Assembly: GCF_947241705.1 (NCBI RefSeq)
Contig: NC_079261.1
Span: forward strand, 248,001 to 312,000
Reading direction: 5' to 3'
DNA: 64,000 nt
Source: Saccharomyces mikatae IFO 1815
Lineage: Eukaryota > Ascomycota > Saccharomycetes > Saccharomycetales > Saccharomycetaceae
Made by a program: the position numbers and the translations under genes. Within the stretch, counting starts at the first letter, position 1. Each line of letters starts with the position of its first letter. Positions 46,502 through 55,181 of the stretch are shown piece by piece. The notes under the pieces were generated by a model. The model was given only the letters and a program-made list of their open reading frames with translations, had not been told where the DNA came from and made no database searches.

Positions 46502-47957
46502 ACTATATACTTGATGCTGATATATTCTTCACTTTTACAATACTGTCAGCCGATGGTAGTGTATAGCTATGTGTGTTATGATAGATATAAAACAAATCCT
46601 CTTTCATACCTTGAAACAATCGACGCATTGGCCCAAACGACGGAGAACAAGGAAGGATGAAGAATGAGCGTTTGTTATTTATAAAAAGACACGGGAGGGG
46701 GAATCCCGTCTTTCGTCCGTCGGAGCCAAAGAGATGAGCCAAACCAGAAAACAGGGGACGCCGCCCTTCTCCCGTCCCGTGCGTGAGGGGGGCGCGGCCA
46801 TTCGGTTTTTTGCGAATTGACGGTGGGCCAAAAGCATGAAAAAGGCGGCTGCGAAAATTTGTAAGACAAGCGCAGGGCCAAAGATAAAATAATAAAATTG
46901 ACGTGGCTGAACAAAGGTCTCTCCCCCACCCCCTTTCCAAAAAGGGAAGGAAAAAAAGGTCTTTTCCTAAACCATTAATGTTTGGTGCGAAGACGCGCAG
47001 TACGTAACGTGCGTATGCGTAATTCACAGCGATAACGTCGACTTTAGATTCAGTATAGTTTGGCCCGGGTCTATTTATCGAGTGGTTCTTATGTATTTAG
47101 TTTATGTATTCTACTTCTCTGCTGTATTATGTCCCTGATTATTCTCGTAAAATACGAGCAGTTTTGGTTCAATAAGCCTGATCAGAGAGTTCTTCTGGAT
47201 CTCATGTTGGTTATTGAGGCGTCCCGTCCCAGTTTGTTTTTGTGGCGAGCTTGTCGTTTTCACAGTTCTTGGTAGCTAATGCGGGCAACGGTGCGAGGAG
47301 CTTTTAAGTCGGGATTTTGTTGCATTCAGCATCAGGTCCCGGATCATTTTTTCGATGGCGTTAGGATTTGACTAATATCGAAAACGAAACATTGCTCGGC
47401 CGCAAGAACTTGGACAGCTCATTCCATCACTATCTTGTTCCTCTTGACAACGTCACAAGAATCGGATATATGTCGTTTTGGTTTGATATATACTTCGTAA
47501 CCCGAGCACTTCTCTTTTTCTGGAAAATCATGTTTATAGTATAAGCTGATATAGAAAGTCAACTTTGTTTGGCTAAACATAAAAAAAAAAGCAAAATGGA
47601 ACGAATGGGGGAGCGGTTTATTCTGTTTGCTTTTCAGCCAGATCGCCTTGGTAGTATAATTTTGTCATCAGACAAGAAATACTGGTATGTATCACCATCG
47701 TTCAAAAGCCTCTGAACTATGTCAATTCATGGGATAGAAAACAAGGGTACGGGCGATAATTGATTGAAAGATGATAACGTAGTTTAAGGGTTCACAAATC
47801 ATAAAGCTATCTCAACGTTGAGAAAGTATTTGGGGGCTGCAGGTCCGGAAACCAAAGCACTCCTGCTACACGTCAAAGTTTGTTGTGATGACAGTGAACG
47901 GATCCTAAGAAACCGGAGATGATGAGGAACCGATGACGAATGATGGAAACGAGCCGT

Positions 47958-47969
47958 CCGTTATCTCCA
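47958..47969 (-). promoter_or_regulatory. Hap1-like site upstream of CTT1
   Basis: On the minus strand TGGAGATAACGG fits the Hap1 pattern CGGNNNTANCGG apart from the first base, with another CGG just beyond. It lies about 460 bp before the CTT1 ATG. S. cerevisiae CTT1 is activated by heme through Hap1 at a similar distance. Confidence 0.6.
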
Positions 47970-48054
47970 TGCCGCGTTGCTCTTCTCTCGCGTCTTTTCA
48001 CAGAGACCCTAAGCCAAGGCCACGGACGGCCCTCTCCGACGGCCCTCTTTTTCA

Positions 48055-48306
48055 AGGGGAGCGCCAGTAAGGGGCCAGTTCATAAAATTATGTATTGTTC
48101 CTCCTCTTTACGATGAGCACATCGTCAATCCAGAAAGGTTATTGTTGTCGTTGTTAGTGCTAATAATACGTTGAAAAAGCATAGTTCATCTGACCCTTTT
48201 GATTGTCGACTAAGCTAGCCGACATTGCCCCTGACTCTCCCTCATTGGGAAGAATTTGTAAGGATTTAGCGTGGCCTGGGCACACAATATAGTCTCTGTA
48301 TCCCCT
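48055..48306. promoter_or_regulatory. Four STREs in the CTT1 promoter
   Basis: AGGGG lies at 48055-48059 and 48070-48074, and CCCCT at 48238-48242 and 48302-48306. The distances to the ATG are about 375, 360, 190 and 125 bp. Msn2 and Msn4 bind these to induce catalase T on heat, osmotic and oxidative stress. The tight upstream pair matches the known S. cerevisiae stress-response region at roughly -325 to -382. Confidence 0.85.
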
Positions 48307-48429
48307 ACTACTACGCTTATAAGAAGGTACTGCTTTGACCAGTGTTTCAGATCCCTCTCTTATGCTTGTTCGATCTTAATACTTTACTTGTGTCTTGTGT
48401 CAAAGAAGTCAATCTAAACATCTTCACAA

Positions 48430-50118
48430 ATGAACATGTTCGGTAAAAAGGAAGAAAAACAAGAAAAAGTGTATTCTTTGCAAAATGGGTTCCCATACTC
48501 TCATCACCCATACGCTTCTCAATATTCAAGACCTGACGGCCCTATCTTATTGCAAGATTTCCATCTGCTGGAAAACATTGCTAGTTTCGATCGAGAAAGA
48601 GTTCCGGAGCGTGTGGTCCACGCAAAAGGTGGTGGCTGTAAATTAGAGTTCGAATTGACAGATTCATTGAGTGATATTACGTACGCCGCACCATACCAGA
48701 ACGTCGGGTATAAATGTCCCGGTCTTGTTCGTTTCTCGACAGTTGGTGGTGAAAGTGGTACGCCTGATACCGCAAGAGACCCAAGAGGTGTTTCTTTCAA
48801 ATTCTACACCGAGTGGGGGAATCATGACTGGGTCTTTAACAATACGCCCGTCTTCTTCATCAGAGACGCCATAAAGTTTCCCGTATTTATTCACTCTCAA
48901 AAAAGAGACCCTCAGTCTCATCTAAACCAGTTCCAAGACACCACCATATATTGGGATTATCTAACAATGAACCCGGAGTCAATCCATCAAGTAACCTACA
49001 TGTTTGGTGATAGAGGAACTCCTGCTTCTTGGGCCAACATGAACGCGTACTCTGGTCACTCTTTCATCATGGTAAACAAGGAAGGTAAGGATACCTATGT
49101 GCAATTCCACGTTTTGTCAGATACAGGTTTTGAAACCTTGACTGGCGACAAGGCCGCAGAACTCTCAGGTTCTCACCCAGATTATAATCAGGCAAAACTG
49201 TTTACTCAAATGCAGAATGGTGAAAAGCCAAAGTTCAATTGTTATGTACAAACAATGACCCCAGAACAAGCTACTAAGTTCAGATACTCGGTTAATGACT
49301 TGACCAAGATCTGGCCTCATAAGGAATTTCCTCTAAGGAAGTTTGGTACCATCACTTTAACCGAAAACGTTGACAACTATTTCCAAGAAATTGAACAAGT
49401 GGCATTCAGTCCAACAAATACTTGTATCCCAGGTATCAAACCTTCTAACGATTCAGTTCTCCAAGCCAGACTTTTCTCTTACCCAGACACTCAACGTCAT
49501 AGATTGGGGGCAAATTATCAACAACTGCCTGTCAATAGACCAAGGAACCTGGGCTGCCCATACTTCAAGGGCGATTCTGAATACCCTGCCGAAAGATGCC
49601 CATTCAAAGCGGTGAACTTCCAAAGAGACGGTCCAATGAGTTACTACAACTTCGGTCCTGAACCAAATTATATTTCTAGCTTACCTAACCAAGTGTTGAA
49701 ATTCAAAAATGAAGACAATGATGGAGTATCTGATAAATTCAAGGGAGTTGTTCTTGATGAAGTGTCCGAGGTTTCTGTTAGAAAGCAAGAACAAGAACAA
49801 ATCAGAAATGAGCATACTGTCGATGCCAAAATCAACCAATATTACTATATTTATGGTATGAGTCCACTGGATTTTGAACAGCCAAGAGCTTTGTTCGAAA
49901 AAGTTTATAACGACGAACAAAAGAAACTATTTGTCCATAATGTTGTTTGCCATGCTTGTAAGATCAAAGATCCTAACGTTAAAAAGAGAGTTACTCAATA
50001 CTTTGGTTTATTGAACGAAGATCTGGGTAGAGTCATTGCGGAAGGCTTGGAAGTTCCTTGGGAGCCTGTTGACCTTGAAGGTTACGCCAAGACCTGGTCC
50101 ATTGCAAGTGCTAATTAA
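48430..50118 (+). CDS. CTT1: Ctt1, cytosolic catalase T
   Basis: This encodes 562 residues, equal to S. cerevisiae. It breaks down hydrogen peroxide. The distal catalytic His64 lies in RVVHAKG, the active-site Asn at 137-138 in FNNTPVFF, and the proximal heme-ligand Tyr351 in RLFSYPDTQRHRLG. No peroxisomal SKL-type tail is present (the C-terminus is SIASAN), consistent with the cytosol rather than the peroxisomal Cta1. The start at 48430 is followed three codons later by a second Met. The C-terminal part (about 430-562) is the alpha-helical clade extension. The promoter has STREs and a Hap1-like site. Confidence 0.98.
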   Translation: MNMFGKKEEKQEKVYSLQNGFPYSHHPYASQYSRPDGPILLQDFHLLENIASFDRERVPERVVHAKGGGCKLEFELTDSLSDITYAAPYQNVGYKCPGLVRFSTVGGESGTPDTARDPRGVSFKFYTEWGNHDWVFNNTPVFFIRDAIKFPVFIHSQKRDPQSHLNQFQDTTIYWDYLTMNPESIHQVTYMFGDRGTPASWANMNAYSGHSFIMVNKEGKDTYVQFHVLSDTGFETLTGDKAAELSGSHPDYNQAKLFTQMQNGEKPKFNCYVQTMTPEQATKFRYSVNDLTKIWPHKEFPLRKFGTITLTENVDNYFQEIEQVAFSPTNTCIPGIKPSNDSVLQARLFSYPDTQRHRLGANYQQLPVNRPRNLGCPYFKGDSEYPAERCPFKAVNFQRDGPMSYYNFGPEPNYISSLPNQVLKFKNEDNDGVSDKFKGVVLDEVSEVSVRKQEQEQIRNEHTVDAKINQYYYIYGMSPLDFEQPRALFEKVYNDEQKKLFVHNVVCHACKIKDPNVKKRVTQYFGLLNEDLGRVIAEGLEVPWEPVDLEGYAKTWSIASAN

Positions 50119-50739
50119 CGTTGATTTTATTTATTTCTTCTTATTTATTCATTTATTTATTCAAGTTTTTCCTCTATACTATGAAATATTACTGATTACT
50201 ACATATTACATACACCAGTAAAATATTCTAGATTAATCTGGCCCCATTCAGAAAGGCTGTTGACAAAAATATTACAAAACTGATTGGCAGTTCCTTCCTT
50301 TTTGACACATTTATTTTACAGCTCAGTGTTTGATCGGCACATCCTCAATATTTGTCATATTGTACGGAAGATTCTGAAAAAAAAAAGTGATCGAACATAT
50401 TTCATTGTGTATTTATAACGTTGATTTCCAAAATGCCTACAGAGCATGTTCACAACGACAGAACCAAGCTCTGACAATAGGTTTTTTCTTTCTTTCTCAG
50501 ACGGATAAAAAAGGGTTTTTGAAGACTAAGAGCCTTCTACAAAGCACTTGAAGGGAGAACTTTATATTCTTTTCTGTTATAGTAATAACTTACCAACTTT
50601 TATTCTCCATCCCTATATTTTTCGTATCATCTCTCTGGATAGTTTATCCGAATAGCCCGTATTAATACACAACATAGCAGTGTTTTTTCTCACATTATAT
50701 CCATCCCACTATATATAAAAGAATCCATGCATAATTTTC
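50119..50739. other. CTT1 3' region and NNF2 promoter
   Basis: This 620 bp gap begins with T-rich and ATTT-repeat DNA (50120-50170) serving as the CTT1 terminator. A TATATATAAAAG box at about 50709-50722 lies only about 20 bp before the annotated NNF2 ATG, unusually close. No gene is supported. Confidence 0.5.
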
Positions 50740-53544
50740 ATGGAGAAACAATTTAGTTACCATAAGAAAGCGCAACGTCCACAACTACTAATGAACACTA
50801 AAAAGGGTGAACAACCTACTGAGTTTGCCAAAAAACATAGGTTTAAAGATACTTTGGCATTGTTTCTGGTGTTTTTAAGTTTCAACCATTTTACTTCCGT
50901 ATGTTTGTTAGTTTCCTTTATTGTTGCCACCAAATGCAAAGATTTTCTGGCAAACTGTTTTATTATACTTTTTTTATCGAGAAAGCCCTCTCGTCATATT
51001 AGTGAAGTGGCACACATAGATATAACTACTTCCAAAATGGCAAATAATAGCTCGAATAAAATGTCTAGTTCAAGATTATTTGGAAATTCGAAAACTAGCT
51101 TTGTCATCCCCATCCCTGTATTAATATGTGAAATTTCTTTTGCAATGTTATTGAAGATTTACGGTGGAAACTATTTTGTGAAGCCAATAAAGAATTTAGC
51201 AATTTCTATTATCGCCTCATTTTTGATTAATGATCCAAGCGATTGTTTAAGTTACGCAACCTCATGTTCAGTATTATATGCTGTATCAACTAATACTTTT
51301 CAAAGGGTCTCACATCTCATTGAGAGCTTACACATATTTGAACTGTCCTTGCGAGGAACTGGCCAATCAATAAGTTTTTTCGCAGTTTTCAGCAAGTATT
51401 CACAATTTTTAAAGAAACTTTTCTCTCTTTTCTTACCGATGCCCTTCAAGATGCTTGGCAAACATTCAGAGAGTGTACTTTACTATTTATCTTTCCATAT
51501 CCTTTTCTTCTCATTTGCTTCAAGTTTATTACACCCCCATAGACAAACAGCGGAAAACAAACCATCGAAGAAAAGTTTCAATTCTACTAGAGCGGACGTA
51601 AATCGTATGCAAGGACTGCAAAAGATGAGAATTTCATCCTCATCTTCAATTTCTACAGACTCGAATATACTAGAGTCTCAAGCTCCTATGATACCGAACG
51701 ATCCAGGTGGCCTGACAGCCAGCAACCAACCTATCCATTCAACTCAACAAAGTAGCACTCCACTTCTTTCATCACCACACATTAATATTTCTAATCCTGT
51801 CACTTCTCATCCCACCGATGCTACTCCTAGATTTCCTTATTTCACTTCCATGGTGAAGGAATACAAATCATACCAGCCATCTGTGATCTCTGCTGAAAGA
51901 AGCAATTCACAAGCTGTTACGACTACTACTTCCACAACTTCTCCTACAACATTCAATTTTTCTGATAGCAATGATTGTTCAACTGATTTTCCTCCATGCG
52001 ATCTATTGAGCACAACGTCAAACAAGGATTCTGATCCATTTTCCACTTCTAATGACGAGTATACTAATCAACTGTTTGAATTAAACGTTGATTTCGGGAA
52101 CATACTTTCTTCCAGCACTTTATCTTCGGACATATCTGTCACATCAAACTTAGAAAATTTCATTCGTCTTTTATTTAGAAGGAAAAATCAACACTTGATT
52201 GCCCCTCTTTGGTCTATGGTGGTTACCTTAAAAACGACAAATTTTGAAAAAAAATACTTACAAGAGAGTTCTGAAAACCCACTAACACCAACGAATTCCG
52301 ATACATTATACAACAATAATCAGGAAAAACATGATAAAGATTTGGATACGATTAAAACACATTCGGTTCCATCGAATATTAGTTTTACTCACGCCGGCAA
52401 GTTCAAGAAAAGTGTATTTAATAATTTTGAACCTTCAAACACGATGGCATTGATCGCAAAAACAACTTCTGATGACTATAACTTGTTAAATTTAGTTTCC
52501 ACAAACGAGAATATCTTCAATAGAAATGATAATGATTATAAAGTTTGTATTATTGATATCAGCACCAACTCCATTACTTTCCATATTGAAAATTTGCATG
52601 ATGGCGAACTCATTGTTTTAGTAAACGGTGTCATCTGGTCAGAAGTTTCGTGCGCTTTAATTTTAGAACACGTGGGCGAAGAATATGTTGTTGTTAACGG
52701 ATTGGTTCCTTCCTGCTCTTACGATATCCAATTCATCAACAGACTCAACCACCGAGATGATTATTTGGTTTCTGATTTAATTGTCAGAACTTGCGGAAAT
52801 AACAACGCAATTGCTGGGAAATTTGAGAATCTTGATTTTAGTTTCCCTTCATACTACCATAGAAAATTCCTGTCTCCATTGCTAACCCTGAAGCATTCTG
52901 TGCTTACTACTAATACAAATCTATCTGATGAAAGAGCCAAGTTGAAAAAGACAAAGAAGGAAATCAGCAAGAAGTTAAGCCTTTTGAGACAAGAAATTGA
53001 CTTTTTTAAAAATAGAATCTCACAGAATGCTACACATGATGAAAAGAGCACTTCAAAAGTTGAAAATCTAAAAGTTGCTTTGCAACAAAGCGAGACCGCA
53101 GTAAATAAACTTGAAACGGGACTGAAGACACTCACTGAGAAAGAGCTTGACTTGGAAGAGGAATACTTAAGGAAGAAAGATTTGCACTTGAAAAATCAAC
53201 TAGAGTTTAGCAAGTTGGAGGAAAGCTTATCCAAGGATCTGAAAAGCTCGGAAAGTAAGTTTAATAAGGTTAGCCAAGAATTAAGTCAACTAGCATCTAA
53301 ATTAGACAAGCTCAAGGCGAGAAACGAAAAGTTACGAAAAGAAGTTGATCAAAACGAGGAAGAAATAGAAAAGTTCTGCAATCAGTTTTTGAGCAAAAGA
53401 GAAAAGGACAGACTCAGAAGAAAAGAATACAGAATACGTGAAGCCAATAAATTTGAATTAACCATAAAAGGGTTAGAACAAGATATCAACCGGTTAGAGC
53501 ATGAGAACAAAAATATTCATAGTTTAATTGGTAATGGTTATTGA
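50740..53544 (+). CDS. NNF2: Nnf2 (YGR089W), membrane and coiled-coil protein of unclear role
   Basis: This encodes 934 residues. Hydrophobic segments in the first about 265 residues (near 36-80, 118-140 and 245-265) suggest several membrane passes. A Ser/Thr/Asn-rich linker runs to about 445. A beta-rich stretch at about 600-685 (including GELIVLVNGVIW and VNGLVPSCSYDIQF) looks fibronectin-III-like. The last about 230 residues are a charged coiled coil ending in KELTIKGLEQDINRLEHEN-like heptads. The overall plan resembles filamentous-fungal AcrB-type proteins, but that is inference. In S. cerevisiae Nnf2 was linked to Rpb8. The TATA-like box just before the ATG raises the chance that translation starts at a downstream Met (codon 18). 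Confidence 0.88.
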   Translation: MEKQFSYHKKAQRPQLLMNTKKGEQPTEFAKKHRFKDTLALFLVFLSFNHFTSVCLLVSFIVATKCKDFLANCFIILFLSRKPSRHISEVAHIDITTSKMANNSSNKMSSSRLFGNSKTSFVIPIPVLICEISFAMLLKIYGGNYFVKPIKNLAISIIASFLINDPSDCLSYATSCSVLYAVSTNTFQRVSHLIESLHIFELSLRGTGQSISFFAVFSKYSQFLKKLFSLFLPMPFKMLGKHSESVLYYLSFHILFFSFASSLLHPHRQTAENKPSKKSFNSTRADVNRMQGLQKMRISSSSSISTDSNILESQAPMIPNDPGGLTASNQPIHSTQQSSTPLLSSPHINISNPVTSHPTDATPRFPYFTSMVKEYKSYQPSVISAERSNSQAVTTTTSTTSPTTFNFSDSNDCSTDFPPCDLLSTTSNKDSDPFSTSNDEYTNQLFELNVDFGNILSSSTLSSDISVTSNLENFIRLLFRRKNQHLIAPLWSMVVTLKTTNFEKKYLQESSENPLTPTNSDTLYNNNQEKHDKDLDTIKTHSVPSNISFTHAGKFKKSVFNNFEPSNTMALIAKTTSDDYNLLNLVSTNENIFNRNDNDYKVCIIDISTNSITFHIENLHDGELIVLVNGVIWSEVSCALILEHVGEEYVVVNGLVPSCSYDIQFINRLNHRDDYLVSDLIVRTCGNNNAIAGKFENLDFSFPSYYHRKFLSPLLTLKHSVLTTNTNLSDERAKLKKTKKEISKKLSLLRQEIDFFKNRISQNATHDEKSTSKVENLKVALQQSETAVNKLETGLKTLTEKELDLEEEYLRKKDLHLKNQLEFSKLEESLSKDLKSSESKFNKVSQELSQLASKLDKLKARNEKLRKEVDQNEEEIEKFCNQFLSKREKDRLRRKEYRIREANKFELTIKGLEQDINRLEHENKNIHSLIGNGY

Positions 53545-53860
53545 TGGTCAACTATGAAAGCAATGATAAGTAATGAAGTCGCTATACGATTTACTTAAAC
53601 TCATTAGTTGTTAGATATACACATGTATACAATAAAGTGTCTTAGACGTTATGCTTTTCAAGAATAGTTTTTTACCCAATATTGTTTTATTGTTGCGGTT
53701 CTTCTAAAACTTTTTTTTTTTGCTTTGTCATTCTTCAGTCGTTTTGAATATAAGGCAGACTGAAAGTTACACATAAGCGGTGTATTATAATAAATAATAT
53801 AGTAATCACAGGGGGTTGTTAATTTTGCGTAATGAAATTTCTCAATGAAATCGTTATTAA

Positions 53861-53871
53861 TTTTATATTTT
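53861..53871 (+). other. Candidate ARS consensus sequence
   Basis: TTTTATATTTT is a perfect 11/11 match to WTTTAYRTTTW. As I recall, S. cerevisiae has an origin (ARS727) next to the 3' end of this gene. Perfect matches also occur by chance in AT-rich DNA, and B elements were not identified, so this is only a candidate. Confidence 0.3.
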
Positions 53872-53879
53872 CGAGAAAT

Positions 53880-54215
53880 TGGTTGATACCCAGACAATTG
53901 TTGGTACTCCACCAGTAATCGTGTTACTAAAATATAACCTTGTAGTTTGTTGGAAGATGTCCTGAATGATTAGAAGCTGTGTTCCCATTCAGAGGAAGCA
54001 AAAAGACAAGTGTTGATAATACGATAAGATAATGGGTTAAAACGTACAAGATAAGAGAATAAATAATTATACTATTGTATAGAATTATCGATTCCCTTTT
54101 ATGAGTTCGTATATCTTCGAGGAAAACTTTTAGTAGTTTCTGTGTGCATAATAACATTACATTGTTTAAAAATGTAATCCCAGCATTATCTAATAAAATT
54201 GTTAGAATGCTGACT
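53880..54215 (+). mobile_element. Old solo delta-type LTR (Ty1/Ty2 family)
   Basis: The stretch aligns by eye with a Ty1/Ty2 delta in plus orientation. It has the TGTTRGAAGATG-like segment near 53948, the TTGATAAT segment near 54022, the GATTCCCTTTTATG stretch near 54089 and the CGAGGA-to-CTTTTAGTA stretch near 54117. It is clearly more diverged than the two LTRs to its right, so probably older. No internal Ty sequence is attached. The ends are approximate. Confidence 0.65.
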
Positions 54216-54288
54216 TACTATCCTTCACAACCAATCAATTTGTGAACCTAATATGAAGTAGTCAGACATAATACGTTATTGATGTTTC

Positions 54289-54954
54289 TGAGATAATAGT
54301 GGAGTTTGATGTAATTGTTGGGATTCCATTTTTTATAAGGCAATAATATTAGGTATGTAGATATACTAGAAGTTCTCCTCGAGGATATAGGAATCCAATA
54401 AATGGAACTCGTAATTCTACATAATTCTGTATATGCTTTTATTGTCATTTTATATTTGTCAGTCATTATCCTATTACATTATCAATCCTTGCATTTCAGC
54501 TTCCACTTATTTCGATGACCGCTTCTCATAACTTATGTCATCTTCTAACACCGTATATGATAATGTACTAGTAGCATGACTACTAGTTGCCAGACGATAG
54601 TTGATTTTCATTCCTGAGATATTGGCGAATTTTGAGATGATTGTTGGGATTCCATTGTTGATAAAGGCAATAATATTAGGTATGTAGATATACTAGAAGT
54701 TCTCCTCGGGGATATAGGAATCCAATAAATGGAACTCGTAATTCTACATAATTCTGTATATGCTTTTATTGTCATTTTATATTTGTCAGTCATTATCCTA
54801 TTACATTATCAATCCTTGCATTTCAGCTTCCACTTATTTCGATGACCGCTTCTCATAACTTATGTCATCTTATAACACCGTATATGATAATGTACTAGTA
54901 GTATGACTACTAGTTGATAGACGATAGTTGATTTTCATTCCAACAATTCCAACA
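54289..54954 (-). mobile_element. Delta LTR interrupted by a second delta LTR
   Basis: A Ty1/Ty2-type delta in minus orientation runs from its TGAGA end at 54289 to its TTCCAACA end at 54954. It is split near that end by a younger LTR at 54615-54945. No matching 5-bp target duplication flanks the whole unit, so its ends may have been changed by recombination or time. It is a solo LTR with no coding part. Confidence 0.85.
54615..54945 (-). mobile_element. Younger delta solo LTR nested in another
   Basis: A full-length delta of 331 bp, minus orientation, runs TGAGAT to TTCCAACA. It is flanked by a perfect 5-bp target-site duplication ATTCC at 54610-54614 and 54946-54950. The target is the terminal ATTCC of the older LTR. 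It lies about 140 bp upstream of tRNA-Thr, in the window Ty1-type integrase favours. Its high similarity to the host LTR suggests both are fairly recent. Confidence 0.9.
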
Positions 54955-54994
54955 TATACGAATAAGTGTATAGTAGTAATCACTTATTCCAACA
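54955..54994 (-). mobile_element. Possible delta 5'-end remnant
   Basis: Read on the minus strand from 54994, the sequence begins TGTTGGAATAAGTG, like a delta 5' end. It loses similarity at the boundary with the neighbouring LTR. It may be the stub of a third element into which the others landed. It is short, so this is uncertain. Confidence 0.4.
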
Positions 54995-55087
54995 AAAATG
55001 GTTGCTAATCATAACTAAATCTTAAGATCCTATTATTTAACCGTATCTATAGAAAACACTCAATTATCTAATCAGTATTAATTATTT

Positions 55088-55159
55088 GCCTCCTTAGCTT
55101 AGTGGTAGAGCGTTGCACTTGTAATGCAAAGGTCGTTAGTTCAATTCTGACAGGTGGCA
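55088..55159 (+). tRNA. tRNA-Thr (anticodon TGT)
   Basis: This 72-nt gene has no intron. The anticodon loop is CTTGTAA with anticodon TGT, closed by TTGCA/TGCAA. The D arm is AGCTTAGTGGTAGAGC (A box), and the T arm GTTAG-TTCAATT-CTGAC holds the B box. The acceptor GCCTCCT/AGGTGGC pairs at six of seven positions with a U-U opposition at 4-69. The discriminator base is A. T runs at 55162-55181 act as Pol III terminators. The S. cerevisiae counterpart is a tT(UGU) gene at the same place. Ty LTRs cluster upstream, as expected. Confidence 0.96.
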
Positions 55160-55172
55160 AATTTTATTTTGA

Positions 55173-55181
55173 TTTTTTTTT
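55173..55181 (+). terminator. Pol III terminator of tRNA-Thr
   Basis: A run of nine T lies 13 bp past the tRNA end, after two shorter T4 runs at 55162-55165 and 55167-55170. A small hairpin CCAGC-TTT-GCTGG at 55183-55195 follows. Confidence 0.75.

Larger units (their letters stand above)
46502..48429. other. 1.9 kb non-coding gap PIL1/CTT1; no PDC6
   Basis: In S. cerevisiae this interval contains PDC6. Here the longest frame is 174 codons (46503-47027, minus), with no pyruvate decarboxylase motif, and nothing else resembles a decarboxylase. The PIL1 side has STRE cores AGGGG at 46753-46757 and 46786-46790 and CCCCT at 46930-46934. The CTT1 side has the STREs and Hap1-like site listed separately. 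The middle (47060-47850) has no feature that I can name. The non-coding length is close to what S. cerevisiae would have without the PDC6 frame. Confidence 0.75.
53545..55087. other. Ty-rich region between NNF2 and tRNA-Thr
   Basis: This 1.5 kb block upstream of a Pol III gene has no protein gene. It contains the NNF2 terminator, a candidate ACS, an old delta-type LTR in plus orientation, and a nested pair of minus-orientation delta LTRs. Repeated short frames such as MTDKYKMTIKAYTEL appear twice because they are the two LTR copies read through. Confidence 0.8.

Noticed and set aside
46503-47027. 174-codon minus-strand frame upstream of PIL1
   Set aside because: It lies in the PIL1 promoter and encodes a composition-driven, unstructured sequence with no family motif; it is not a PDC6 remnant.
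54248-54793. Two near-identical 60-72 codon frames
   Set aside because: They are chance frames in the two delta LTR copies, not genes.
53880-54994. A complete Ty element
   Set aside because: Only LTR sequence is present; no internal coding region lies between the LTR copies.
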